DNA from: Epiperipatus broadwayi
Taxonomy: Eukaryota; Onychophora; Udeonychophora; Euonychophora; Peripatidae
Reading direction: 5' to 3'
NCBI GenBank assembly: GCA_028023455.1
Contig: JAQFVV010000030.1
Span: forward strand, 5,228,501 to 5,292,500
Length of the DNA: 64,000 bases
Shown: positions 34,990 through 44,860 of the stretch, piece by piece
Layout of the letters: every line of letters begins with the position of its first letter
How positions within the stretch are numbered: the first letter of the stretch is position 1
Translations under genes and position numbers: made by a program
Notes under the pieces: model-generated
What the model was told of the DNA's origin: nothing
Seen by the model: the letters and a program-made list of their open reading frames with translations, nothing else
Database searches by the model: none

Positions 34990-35383
34990 TTAGTCCATTA
35001 AAAATTTGATTATGTATTTATAAAAATATAAGTAAGGAATCACAGAATATGATAAATAATATACAATGACATTATTTATATTTATTTATAAAAATAATTT
35101 TAAATTATAATCAACTTTTAATAATTGGTCTACATTTTTAATATGGTTGCATTCCGCTTACCATGGTTGGGTTCATCTATTGATATAAAAAGTTTACTTC
35201 GGAACTTATCTGTATAATACAGATTTACAAAAGTTTTGCCAATTATACACAATTATCTTAAGAGGTATCGATTTAGGTAGCAGTGTTCTGGTATTGATTT
35301 AGGTAACAGTATGTGGCTTTGTTAGTTGAGTACATGGTTAAGAAGAAAGGGTTAACCTGAACATGATGGATAATGGGTTTAGA
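34990..35383. other. No recognisable feature
   Basis: AT-rich. A short direct repeat GGTAT(C/-)GATTTAGGTA.CAGT occurs at about 35262 and 35291; nothing else. Confidence 0.4.
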
Positions 35384-35500
35384 GTTTTTTTTTTCCATAT
35401 GCCATAGCATCGGCCGGGAGACGAACCCGCAACAACCATCTGCAACCAACTACTTGCTTGCAAGGCAGCTGCACTGACTTCTCGACTAACAACGCTTGAC
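35384..35500 (-). mobile_element. tRNA-derived SINE, copy 5
   Basis: Minus-strand copy with GTCAAGCGTTGTTAGTCGAG at its head, GGGTTCGTCTCC at the B-box, and a T-run (poly(A) on the minus strand) at 35384-35395. It matches the copy at 28549 closely, including the GCAAGCAAG.AG segment. No clear flanking duplication. Confidence 0.8.
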
Positions 35501-36140
35501 TGCATGTTGTAAAAATATGAGTATAGCAAGTTTTTACCCATCAAAGTTGTAATAGTATCATATACTTTTATTTATAGGTCAAATAAATTAAAATATCAAA
35601 TTTGTGAAATAACATTAGACTATAAAAATTGTGGGTAAATGAAATTTACAGCTTAATGAATATAACTACAACTAAGAATGAACAGATGTGCATAGTATAC
35701 AAATCTGATTACCTTATTAAATATTATTGCTTTTAACGAACATAAAAGGAAATAAAGTTAATACAGGCTATTAATTTGTCATTATTACTACGGTTACATT
35801 ATTCTATTTTGAAATGTTTTAAAATTGTAAATCTAACTTTAGATAATTTGTAGGAAACATATATATTTGTTGAATGGTTTTTTTTTTTTTTATAAAAACT
35901 TGATGTATAAATTTTTTTTAAACATTTAACTAAGATCTTGCGTAAGAATAAATTTAAAGATGGTATGTTAATTTTCAATAATGTATTATTTAATTTTCAA
36001 AATATATATTATTAATTATTTTTAACAGTCATGAAAATACAAACATATCCATGGAAGAAGATATTAATGAAAGTATTGTTGATGTATCAATTATTTCAAT
36101 CCAATGATACTAATATTCATACTTTTCTTCAAGAATCACA
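35501..36140. other. No recognisable feature
   Basis: AT-rich sequence without gene or transposon signals. Confidence 0.4.
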
Positions 36141-36142
36141 AG

Positions 36143-36546
36143 ATTATTAAACAGGCGAAACTCTCCATACAGTAGTGCCACCCTGTGTCAACCAGAGTAA
36201 TCAATGGATGTCAGAAGGCTTATGCATAAAATACCCATCTAGAGCCTACTCATCCAATATCTCCAGATTAGTTTCTGCTTGTGACCATCAGTGAGGAGCC
36301 TTGGATCTGAGAGCAGTGCACCCTGTGCCAACCAGAGTAATCCAAGGATGCCAGAAGGCTTGTCATAAAATCCCCATCTAGAGCCTACTCATCCAATATC
36401 CCCAGACTAGTTTCTTTATGCACAAGCCTTCTGGCATACATAGATTACTCTGGTTGGCACAGGGTGGCACTACTGTATGGAGAGTTTTGCCTGTTTAATA
36501 ACAGTTATGTGCTAGCATAAGAGATGGTGATCATGTGATCTTTAGT
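36143..36546. mobile_element. Hammerhead-repeat family A, rearranged composite
   Basis: Three family A segments: 36143-36320 (minus), a second partial minus copy from about 36323 to 36415, and an inverted end segment 36416-36546 (plus). Imperfect flanking words AATCACAAGATTA (36134-36146) and AATCAAGATTA (36549-36559) could be a target duplication with a 2-base gap. It lies beside the hAT remnant at 36545. Confidence 0.7.
36260..36297 (-). ncRNA. Hammerhead motif A6 (stem II shortened)
   Basis: Minus strand: stem I UCCUCA/UGGAGA, CUGAUGG core start, GAAAC, UA and AUC. About 4 nt between core and stem II are lost, removing A9 and half of stem II. A second copy at about 36398-36412 keeps only the 3' half. 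Neither should cleave. Confidence 0.55.
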
Positions 36547-36826
36547 GGAATCAAGATTAAATGAACAAGAAATTATGCTCCTGATTGCTGGAAGGACAAC
36601 CAAACAAGCAAATTATTTCAAAACTCTGTATATTTTTCTAGAAATTCAAAATGGTAAATTAGGCTGTTCTACTTGTAAAAGAATGGTTGGAAACAAAAAT
36701 AGCATCAAATGGAGCATTGAAAAATATAAGATCTGCATCTTTATGTACAAAGTTATTTATTCATAATGAATCAATTTCGCATAATAAAATCATAAAACTT
36801 TTTAATATTTGTTATCCTAGAACGTA
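36545..36826 (+). pseudogene. hAT-type transposase, N-terminal zinc-finger part
   Basis: The plus strand reads QNGKLGCSTCKRM, then after a frame change NGALKNIRSASLCTKLFIHNESISHNKII. The order (KLGC..C, then a basic stretch and a final H....H) fits the TTF/BED-like zinc finger of a hAT subgroup. The frame is broken. The C-terminal part of a similar protein lies at 39290-39560 on the same strand, on the other side of the Penelope insertion, so the two may be one element with its middle deleted. Confidence 0.55.
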
Positions 36827-36915
36827 GGATATGGATTTAGCCAAATAATTCTATAATTAAAACCACTTCTTTTCTTTTCAAAAACTTTATTTGATGTATA
36901 TATATATCCACTTAT

Positions 36916-36961
36916 TTCTAATGTTTCGACTATCTTTACTCTATAGTCATTTTCAAGGATC
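36916..36961 (-). ncRNA. Hammerhead-like motif at Penelope tail, left arm
   Basis: Mirror copy of the motif at 38997-39042: UUGAAAA, a 6-bp stem II GACUAU/AUAGUC and CGAAA on the minus strand. Two bases after the putative cleavage position differ from the right arm. The core deviates from CUGANGA, so activity is doubtful. Confidence 0.45.
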
Positions 36962-37273
36962 TAGAAAAAACATTACATTATAAACAAACTTCACATAATA
37001 AAACCAAAAAAAAAACAAAAATAATCAAAAACAATATAAAGCATATAAACCCCATAAAATTTAAAAATAAATAAAATACATTAAAATCAATTAAATTAAA
37101 AACACAAAACACACACCACACTTACTTGACTCCCTTCTCAAAAAACTTTCCCTTTTTACATTTTTTTTTTTTATCCAAAAAACCAATTGTTACAATAAAA
37201 AACTTATTTCCTTTTTCTTTCTTATATACTTCAAAAATGAATTTATTTCCAAAAATAATTCTTTATTCATGTC

Positions 37274-37711
37274 TTATCCAATTCTATTTAAAACAGGTTT
37301 ATATCTTTTTATATATAAACTCTCTTTTACCATTCTTTCTTTATACAATCTAACCCCCTCCAACATTTTAATCTTAAAATCTGTATGTCCAACTTCCTTA
37401 CTATGTATATTTACATTAGAATTCCTATCTCTCAAATGCTGTTTCAATCTTGTCTCTAATTTGTTCTTTGTTGTACCAATATATGATACATCTTTATTCT
37501 CTTTTTTACAATCCAAACATTCTATTTTATAAATACTATTCATGTTTTCAACATTCCTATTTCTTATCATATTACCTAAATTACATTTCCTTTTATATAC
37601 TGGTTTCAACAATAAACCACATTCCTTACCATATTTCTTATTCATATCCCTCATTATCTTTTTAATCTTAAAAAAAGTACTTTTTGACACTTTATACCCA
37701 CTACATATCAA
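37274..37711 (-). pseudogene. Penelope-like GIY-YIG endonuclease, left arm (frameshifted)
   Basis: Minus-strand frame of about 145 codons, matching residues 78-222 of the right-arm protein with about three amino-acid differences. The GIY-YIG core IYKIECLDC ... VSYIGTTKNKLETRLKQH is intact. A run of A in the lysine-rich linker (near 37730) is one base shorter than in the right arm, so the upstream half is out of frame. The GIY-YIG fold would nick target DNA for Penelope retrotransposition. It is oriented outward from the palindrome centre. Confidence 0.85.
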
Positions 37712-38017
37712 TTCCTTCTTTTTTCTTTCTTTTTTCTCAATTTCCTCTCAATTTTGTCTATATTCTTTTTTCCACATAATTTATTAATAATCTTAATTGG
37801 ATAATCATTTTTTATTGCCTCATTTTTATACACTCCATTTCCTCCCTAAATAACCCCTCCTCGGAACATAGATTAATTCCTCTAACTATTCTATTATTAA
37901 CAATATTAATCCTATGTATGTATGTATACATACATAGGATTAATATTGTTAATAATAGAATAGTGTATAAAATGAGGCAATAAAAAATGATTATCCAATT
38001 AAGATTATTAATAAATT

Positions 38018-38686
38018 ATGTGGAAAAAAGAATATAGACAAAATAGGATTAATATTGTTAATAATAGAATAGTTAGAGGAATTAATCTATGTTCAGAGGA
38101 GGGGTTATTTAGGGAAGAAATGGGGTGTATAAAAAATGAGGCAATAAAAAATTATTATCCAATTAAGATTATTAATAAATTATGTGGAAAAAAGAATATA
38201 GACAAAATTGAGAGGAAATTGAGAAAAAAGAAAGAAAAAAAGAAGGAATTGATGTGTAGTGGGTATAAAGTGTCAAAAAGTACTTTTTTTAAGATTAAAA
38301 AGATAATGAGGGATATGAATAAGAAATATGGTAAGGAATGTGGTTTATTGTTGAAACCAGTATATAAAAGGAAATGTAATTTAGGTAATATGATAAGAAA
38401 TAGGAATGTTGAAAACATGAATGGTATTTATAAAATAGAATGTTTGGATTGTAAAAAAGAGAATAAAGATGTATCATATATTGGTACAACAAAGAACAAA
38501 TTAGAGACAAGATTGAAACAGCATTTGAGAGATAGGAATTCTAATGTAAATACACATAGTAAGGAAGTTGGACATACAGATTTTAAGATTAAAATGTTGG
38601 AGGGGGTTAGATTGTATAAAGAAAGAATGGTAAAAGAGAGTTTATATATAAAAAGATATAAACCTGTTTTAAATAGAATTGGATAA
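38018..38686 (+). CDS. Penelope-like GIY-YIG endonuclease domain protein
   Basis: An intact 222-codon frame with an ATG start. Residues 1-70 are a lysine-rich linker, with part of the upstream segment duplicated at DNA level; residues 80-130 hold the KPVYKRKCNLGN segment that precedes the endonuclease in Penelope elements. The GIY-YIG domain spans about 135-222: IYKIECLDC (GIY half, with a CxxC zinc-like pair), VSYIGTTKNKLETRLKQH (YIG half with the conserved R of TRLKQH), then GHTDFKIKMLEG and KESLYIKRYKPVLNR (the usual catalytic E, in ME/KES helix). In the family this domain follows a reverse transcriptase and cuts target DNA; here RT is absent. The true start is unknown since the frame probably continues from RT in complete elements. 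A shadow of this region exists inverted at 37274-37711. Confidence 0.88.
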   Translation: MWKKEYRQNRINIVNNRIVRGINLCSEEGLFREEMGCIKNEAIKNYYPIKIINKLCGKKNIDKIERKLRKKKEKKKELMCSGYKVSKSTFFKIKKIMRDMNKKYGKECGLLLKPVYKRKCNLGNMIRNRNVENMNGIYKIECLDCKKENKDVSYIGTTKNKLETRLKQHLRDRNSNVNTHSKEVGHTDFKIKMLEGVRLYKERMVKESLYIKRYKPVLNRIG

Positions 38687-38996
38687 GACATGAATAAAGA
38701 ATTATTTTTGGAAATAAATTCATTTTTGAAGTATATAAGAAAGAAAAAGGAAATAAGTTTTTTATTGTAACAATTGGTTTTTTGGATAAAAAAAAAAAAT
38801 GTAAAAAGGGAAAGTTTTTTGAGAAGGGAGTCAAATAAGTGTGGTGTATGTTTTTGTGTTTTTAATTTAATTGATTTTAATGTATTTTATTTATTTTTAA
38901 ATTTTATGGGGTTTATATGCTTTATATTGTTTTTGATTATTTTTGTTTTTTTGGTTTTATTATGTGAAGTTTGTTTATAATGTAATGTTTTTTCTA

Positions 38997-39042
38997 GATC
39001 CTTGAAAATGACTATAGAGTAAAGATAGTCGAAATGTTGGAA
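38997..39042 (+). ncRNA. Hammerhead-like motif at Penelope tail, right arm
   Basis: UCC (possible stem I) precedes UUGAAAA, then stem II GACUAU/AUAGUC (perfect 6 bp, loop AGAGUAAAG), then GAAAUGUU followed by GGA, which can pair with UCC. This is the place and layout of the hammerheads reported at the ends of Penelope-like elements (CUGAAGA...GAAAYGUU), but C3, G8 are changed. Probably a degenerate ribozyme. Confidence 0.5.
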
Positions 39043-39289
39043 ATAAGTGGATATATATATACATCAAATAAAGTTTTTGAAAAGAAAAGAAGTGGTTTTA
39101 ATTATAGAATTATATAGCTATATGTACTGTATATTTTTGAAAAGAAAAAAGGATAGAGTCGTGATTAGAAACAGAAGTAAATGGATATGGATTTAGTTAC
39201 TTCTCCATGGCTAGAAGGGAAGGAAAAATTAAAAACTCAATTTTATTTTAAAATATGAAATTAATATAAATGATTTTAGAGATTTACTG

Positions 39290-39560
39290 GAAATGGCTGT
39301 AGAAGGAAGATTAAATACTGAATATTCCTACTACAATTAAAGAAGCTAGAACTATTGTGGAAACAATTGCAGTAAATAGTGCTAAAGCTGAACAGACATT
39401 TAGTGCAATGAACAATGTTGTCACTAAAAACAGGCAAATCTGAAAGGGAAACAGATCTAATGATAATTTCATTAAATGGGAACCCTTTAAATCAATTCAA
39501 TGCAATTCCGTATGTAAAATCTTTTTTAAGAGTCACCCTCAGCTTTGAAACCAATGCCTA
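39290..39560 (+). pseudogene. hAT-type transposase, C-terminal dimerisation part
   Basis: The plus strand reads EARTIVETIAVNSAKAEQTFSAMNNVVTKNRQ in one frame (broken here into ETIAVNSAKAEQTFSAM and NNVVTKNRQ), then FIKWEPFKSIQCNSVCK, resembling the NGPP...FNP..YVKSW.. end of this hAT subgroup. The SSAE.ERTFS-like block is the conserved dimerisation core. Upstream catalytic regions are missing; the zinc-finger part lies at 36545-36826. Confidence 0.75.
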
Positions 39561-39929
39561 GAAAACAAGATAAAAATAGCAGTTGCTATCATAATTTTGT
39601 TTTATTATATAGTATATTAAATATTTATATTTTCATATTTCTATTGTGCAAAAATATTTTATATATCAATGTTATTAATTATTATTATAAAAGTATTACG
39701 TATTTTTCATTATTAAATTTTTTAATAAATATTTTCAAGATTATACTAAATATTGCAGCATTACATTTAAATACAAGTACATAGTGTAATGTTATTTTTT
39801 AAAATACTTTCTCCTTTTTTTTGGAAAAAAAATGAGCCAGCCCATTGATAAAATTTTCCTACATCACCACTCCACAAGGCTAATCATAAAAGTAACATTA
39901 GTGTGAATATTAAAGACCTTGTAACTAGG

Positions 39930-40360
39930 ATATAATTATAATAAATTAATTAGAACTGTTGAAAGATTTTATATTAAAATAAAGAATCCATTATCTGGAC
40001 AAATGGATTCCAAAAAGTGGATGTCTTCCATACATTCCCAGATTATCTCAAAAATTGAAAAATATTTGCAATAACACATACAATGTGAGTTTAAGAAGCC
40101 CTCTCGTTTTGAATATGTTATTAAATAATGCTAAGGATAAATTGCCTTTAGAGTTGGCCCAACAAATAGTTTATAAAATTGAATGTAGCGATTCCTTTGC
40201 AAAGCTGTATAGGATGGCACAATTGATTAGAGCGTTACCTTAAAAAGAAATAATCAAGAATCTAAGGGTCCAGGTTCGAATCCCATGCTAGTACTGTCAC
40301 TGGTCAGACCAGCAACACCTGAAGAAGTGGGGAGAATAATCTCTCTCGAAATGTTATGCC
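39930..40360 (+). pseudogene. Penelope-like element, GIY-YIG start and 3' tail
   Basis: A 62-codon frame (40055-40243) contains LRSPLVLNMLLNNAKDKLP and QQIVYKIECSD, the linker and GIY half-motif (usually KDKLP...GVVYKI.C.DC). The YIG half follows only as decayed text (SFAKLYRMAQLIRAL). Then comes a B-box-like word GGTTCGAATCCC (40272-40283) and a hammerhead-like tail. Upstream at 39960-40050, a RT-end helix (ISKIEKYLQ) may remain. It is a third Penelope lineage distinct from those at 28.2 and 36.8 kb. Confidence 0.7.
40313..40360 (+). ncRNA. Hammerhead-like motif at Penelope tail (core intact)
   Basis: Core CUGAAGA at 40319-40325 and GAAA at 40348-40351, then UGUU. Between them GGGGAGA can pair with UCUCUCU (two wobbles) but three bases (AGU) are left unpaired next to the core. 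Stem I is poor. This matches the CUGAAGA...GAAAYGUU form of Penelope tails; activity uncertain. Confidence 0.5.
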
Positions 40361-40860
40361 ATATACTAATTTTGTAGGGAATCGCAAGTAAATATGCATA
40401 CTGTGATAGCTCAGCATAGATAGCTATGTATATCTAGGTAACCAAGCAAAAAAGAACGATGAATATAGATCACTATTTTTGGAACATAAATGTAAATCAG
40501 GCCATATGTTTAATTTGACAACCACTAAAATAGTTTGTATGTAAAGAGAAGATAGAAAGCTTAAGAGTTGGAGCATTGCAAACGATCCCTATGCGATAAA
40601 TAATAAGAGTCATGTGTTCCACTATCAAAAAATGGAACATTTGAATAAATTTGCATAAGGCATGTTAGATTTAAATAGTATATTGATTCAAACAGAGAAG
40701 TATGGGTGCTATGAATATGATAAAAATTATCGAAAACATGCTAAGCAAATAAATAATTTTAAACCATAGTACCTGCTCTCAATAAATGTTTGAAACATCT
40801 ACAGATATTGCACTAAGCTTAAGAAAAGAGAAAAATTATATTTCGATTTCTTGATTTCTA
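40361..40860. other. No recognisable feature
   Basis: Sequence between the Penelope tail and the Gypsy remnant; a weak Penelope-like word (FEHKCKSGHMFNLTT near 40478-40525, resembling the HK..G H.. region after GIY-YIG) suggests further element debris. Confidence 0.35.
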
Positions 40861-40864
40861 TTAA

Positions 40865-42000
40865 CCAATACTGATGATTGTTTGGATGTCTCGTCACTTA
40901 ATTTCGCTAATGCAACTGCCTTGTAAACTGTCATTGAATTGTCCACCAATAATCTTAGGCAGGGGTGTTGTTTATCATGCTACAGATGAATCTGTCTCAT
41001 AATGCTTCATTTAAGACGGCACAAAAATCACATTTATGTGCCTGATTTCTTAAGTCAGCCATGTCTTTACTGTCTCACTCTGTAATAAAATGTATATCTT
41101 TCCATTATTATAATTGGCTGTGGCAAAAAATATTGATATAGAATTTCTACAGCTACCTCAAATGTTATCTTTGCTATTTTCATGGGCCCGCCTGAGCTAC
41201 TAAAATTTTATACGAGTATACTCCACACATTTGCTAATCTTAGTTCTTGTTTAATCTCATTTGCAATAATCAAGAATTCAAACCTCTATATACTGTTTCA
41301 ATAACTCGGGCCGACTTGTGTTAAACTGCTACATTTACTAGTCATTACGTCCCTTATGCTACTAATAAATAGGTAGAAACAAATTACCATGACTTTTGTT
41401 TCATCTGACTTGTTTCTTATATTAGCTGTTCCCTATTTTTATCTATAATGTATGACTACCTAACTTGTCAACCCTATTATTGCTGGTGTGTTTTGTGATT
41501 ACTATCGTGTCCTGTGACTGCACCAGTACTGTTGTCTGGGCTGCTGCCGTCACTGGTAAACTGTTGATACTGTCGATTATCCACAGTCTGCACCAATACT
41601 GTTGTGTTCTTCTCAAGTTGTACCAACTCTGTATGTGTTACCCTTATGTCTGTAATACATAATACAAACTTTAATTATACTTTATATATATACATTAATG
41701 TTGTTACAGTAATATGCCAAATAATTATCCCAAGGTTCTAAGCACATAACAGATGAATGTCAAGTTGTTATTTCTGTTATCTTCTTTCTATATACCATCA
41801 CATGTCTTCATGCTCCGAGTTTATCTGCTCAGTATTCTCGTTTTTCCTGTCTGCAAACTTATTATTTATTCTTCTACAGAGTACCGTAATAGTATGTATG
41901 GTGATTATGTGATGTCTACTGTAATAGTCGGCACACCTTCCTCATAGCCAATATTCCTTTCTTTATAATATTCCTTTATGAATAGCATTCCTATAATACA
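40865..42000 (-). pseudogene. Ty3/Gypsy remnant: gag piece and LTR
   Basis: At 41640-42000 the sequence matches the Gypsy-2 LTR region 29720-30480: CTGTAATACATAATACA, ATAACAGATGA(A)TGTCA, CTGCTCAGTATTCTCGTTT and TTCCT(C)ATGAAT.GCATTC. At 40880-41100 the minus strand gives a Gag-like block (CDFCAVLNEAL, DRFICSM, NNTPA, KAVALAKLSDE), typical of the Gypsy Gag RD..V.GI.D segment. Pol is absent. Confidence 0.6.
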
Positions 42001-43136
42001 AAACGATTTAACTTTATATTCCAGATTTTAAATCAATGATATCAATCACTTAATCTTGTTGATAATAAAAATATCTAAACAGATTAAGTTTAATTAAAAT
42101 TTTAAGTTAGAATTAAAATTATAAAAAAAAAAAATTATGAAAACATTTAATTAAAAAGGAAATTATTTAAAAGAATAATTTTAAAAGTTAAACTTTTATT
42201 TATTAAATAGATGCTTATAAAATTTAAAATTTCCCATGTATACATTTAAATGACACACAAAGAATTTAATATTTACATACCTATGATATGCTAGCCAACA
42301 TATTTATATTTAAGATTAAATCAAATTTTTTAAATAACTTTTTCCTCAATCTCTTTTTTTCTGACTAACTTTAACTTTGCTAGCTTTTATCTCTATCCAA
42401 GCTTGCAAATCACCCTAAGTGCCCATGAAGTATTCATGTCAATATATATGTAATCATTTATGCACAGATTATGTATTTAAATATCTAGTTTTGATTTTTA
42501 AAAATTATCATACTAATTTATATATGATTTTTTTTTCTACAATACAGGCTTTTTCATACCTGCATTCCAATATATAATATATAGGGGTTTGAACTCAGAC
42601 TTTCACACGATCCTCAACTATCAACACTATCTCATACTGCTGACACACTTGATCACACCCATGTCAAAAAGATAGTAAATGCTGTCATCTTTCTCCATTT
42701 ATCATTAGTAGATTTTTACAAGTGCCTATGATCATTCTAAAACAAAACTTGTAATACAGATAATAAAAAGCCTCATTAAATGCATGTTTTGCAATGATTA
42801 TAAGAATCAAATCTTGAAATACAAAAATGTCTCTTTATATTCTATATGCTGGTTTTTCAGCATGTTTATTTGACAACTTGAAATGTTATCTTTTAATATT
42901 GGCAGCAAATTTTTATTTTTTGAAGGACTTCACCACCATGAGAAATTTTAGCTTTTAATTCTAGCATCAGCCATATCTTTTCAAGAAAACAATCAATACT
43001 ACATTTCTTTAAAGCATCTTAATTTTTATAAGGTGAATGAAACTGTGCCTTTTCTACTAAGTCCATCATAAAAAAATACTGTCAATTCATATGCTAATCC
43101 AAACAAAGATGTGCTTTTACAATTTCTAGATTTTAC

Positions 43137-43610
43137 TAAAAATCACCTGTCACATGACATATAGCTTGTATTACCAATATGTAATATATAAAGAGCCTGT
43201 TAATAGCTCTAAACAAGCTTATTTATTTATTTTTTAATGATAAATGCTACAAGAGAAAGTACCCGAAGCCTTTATCTTATGATGGTCTCCATTCCCAGAC
43301 CGGTTTTGAGCTATGGCTCTCTTCAGTGAGGAGCTAGGACATTAGATTCAAAATACTAACTCAAGCCAAGCATTTATCTAATTCTTAAATATTAAGAAAA
43401 ATATCTAAATCTTCAGACACCTACATGTCTTCAAATTCAGCTCTTTAGCCAAAGAAACTATGAGCCTGAACTAAATTCAGTGATCCTATATATTAGTAGG
43501 CTTAGCAATTTAATATAGCCAAAGCCCTAATAGCAAAATTATAATATTAGTAAAAATCAGCCACCTGTCACATGACATATAGCTTGTATTACCAAAATGT
43601 AGTATTCCTA
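43137..43610 (-). mobile_element. Hammerhead-repeat family C (B-related), tandem start
   Basis: The 5' words CACCTGTCACATGACATA and AGCTTGTATTACCAA occur at 43143 and again at 43564, so one full unit of about 416 bp is followed by the beginning of another in direct orientation. Shared with family B are GATAAATGCT, TTCAGACACCTACAT and CATATATTAG.AG.CTTAGCAAT. The arrangement mirrors the tandem at 59545-60185. Confidence 0.7.
43292..43332 (-). ncRNA. Hammerhead ribozyme motif C (one core change)
   Basis: Minus strand: stem I CUCA with UGGG (4-5 bp with one wobble), core CUGAAGA, stem II GAGC-CAUA-GCUC (perfect 4 bp), then AAAA where GAAA is required, stem III ACC/GGU and cleavage base C. The G12-to-A change is what CpG deamination of CUCGAAA would yield. 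The ancestor would fit the hammerhead consensus fully; this copy should be inactive. Confidence 0.7.
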
Positions 43611-43740
43611 CAATCTTGTCATTGCATTTTTGAACTTTATTAAACATTCTCAATGAAATGTTTCTAAAATATTTATGTTACATAGATAACCAGTCAATTG
43701 TTCGACTTGTAAACTGTTGTGTATTCATTCACAAAGCTGA

Positions 43741-44860
43741 ATGCCAGTAAAATAACTAAAATTATAGAAGGTAAGTTTTAACGAAAAACATCAAAATAAA
43801 GATGAAAATATATTTATTCACATTTATATACATAACACATTATATACAATTACTCCTTCAATATTTCCAAGGACTACTAACAACTGCCCACCTGGCAGTT
43901 ATTCCCGCACACATATCTTCCTAAAATTCTGCATTTACTACTGTGATCAAATCAGTCCTTGAATTGGAAAACTTTTCCCCACTAAATGCTAATACTCCCA
44001 TAATTAAACACTAACCTATGTCATTACTATTCTCAGACCTGAGTAAATAACAAAAATGGTTTATACAGTCCGACTCTGCACAGTTCTCTTGAGCCTTATA
44101 CAAATAAAAATAAGACTGGTGCAGTCTGTTTAAGTACCCTATCTGGTTGATTGCATCTACAAAGGCACGGTCTCTGGGATGGCATCCCTCAGCAGAAAAG
44201 TCACAATTTTTCCATGCCACAACAGCAAATGCATGGGTAAGACTACTCTTTTAAGCACACACTATTTATACCTTTTCACAGTTAATATCTTGTATTAATT
44301 ATTATAAAAGGTAATAGCTATTTACGTTAAGTTATCCCCCCCAGCAATGCATCTTTTCTCAAATTATCATCAACGTTTAATTGCATACGTGCACATTCCT
44401 TTCCTCTGCAATTAGTTCTTCAAATATTTATTCTTTTGTTTGATTAGTTTAAATAGCTTAATGCTCTAATTGAACAATACTAGCCTTTTCTATACTTAAA
44501 TTCATTAAGCCTTTCCAGCATTATTATTCACATTTCTTTTATCTATCAGCAATCTTTTGTCTTTGCTTTTAAACCTACAATATCGTTCTATATTTAAGTT
44601 TCTATTTTTTTCTGGAGTCACAAATCCTAGCTTTATAACACTGATCTCCACATACAAAGTAATTAGTCTATATATATTGTGCCATTACAATTTGGTCACT
44701 AGCCAAATTTATAGTAATGTGCATGTAAGAAAGTGTAAAACAAAATCATCATCACATTTTTATATAACCATAAAAGAAGCTGTAGGGCATCCAAGTTCAA
44801 ACCCTACAAGGTCCAGTTCTAAAAGCTTTAGATAGAGAGTGGGACAGCAATTATATGCTT
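43741..44860. other. Unassigned, GC-richer segment
   Basis: A minus-strand frame of 69 codons at 44011-44220 (CDFSAEGCHPRDRAFVDAIN) has four cysteines but resembles no family I know. The block 43850-44280 could be an LTR, judging by its composition and lack of coding bias, but no second copy is in the window. Near 44770 GTTCAAACCCT resembles a B-box. Confidence 0.3.

Larger units (their letters stand above)
36841..39182. mobile_element. Penelope-like element, palindromic insertion with 14-bp duplication
   Basis: A 2.3-kb insertion is bracketed by a perfect 14-bp repeat GGATATGGATTTAG (36827-36840 and 39183-39196). Inside are two inverted arms, 36845-37924 and 37928-39113, nearly identical apart from a ~107-bp tandem duplication near the centre of the right arm (37936-38208). 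Both arms end in the same Penelope 3' tail and code for the GIY-YIG endonuclease reading outward. The centre is GTATGTATACATAC-like (37917-37935). No RT is encoded, so each arm is a 5'-truncated copy. Near-identity of the arms suggests a recent event. Confidence 0.92.
42560..43740. repeat. Dispersed repeat R, copy 2, interrupted by hammerhead repeat
   Basis: Collinear with 13860-14550. The left part ends near 43136 at CAATTTCTAGATTTTA; the rest resumes near 43600 at CTACAATCTTGTCATTGCATTTTTGAACTTTATTAAA. The material between is a family B/C hammerhead repeat, so R is older. Confidence 0.65.

Noticed and set aside
38155-38834. Minus-strand Phe/Leu/Ser-rich frames over the right Penelope arm
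   Set aside because: They are antisense shadows of the GIY-YIG gene; the mirror set lies on the plus strand at 37126-37787.
38997-39042. Fully functional hammerhead at the Penelope tail
   Set aside because: The core reads UUGAAAA rather than CUGANGA; kept only as a degenerate, hammerhead-like motif.
40261-40310. tRNA gene around GGTTCGAATCCC
   Set aside because: The B-box word is good, but no anticodon arm, A-box or acceptor stem can be folded at the right distance.
44011-44220. Small cysteine-containing protein on the minus strand
   Set aside because: Only 69 codons with no family resemblance or splice context; composition suggests LTR-like DNA, but without a second copy this cannot be shown.
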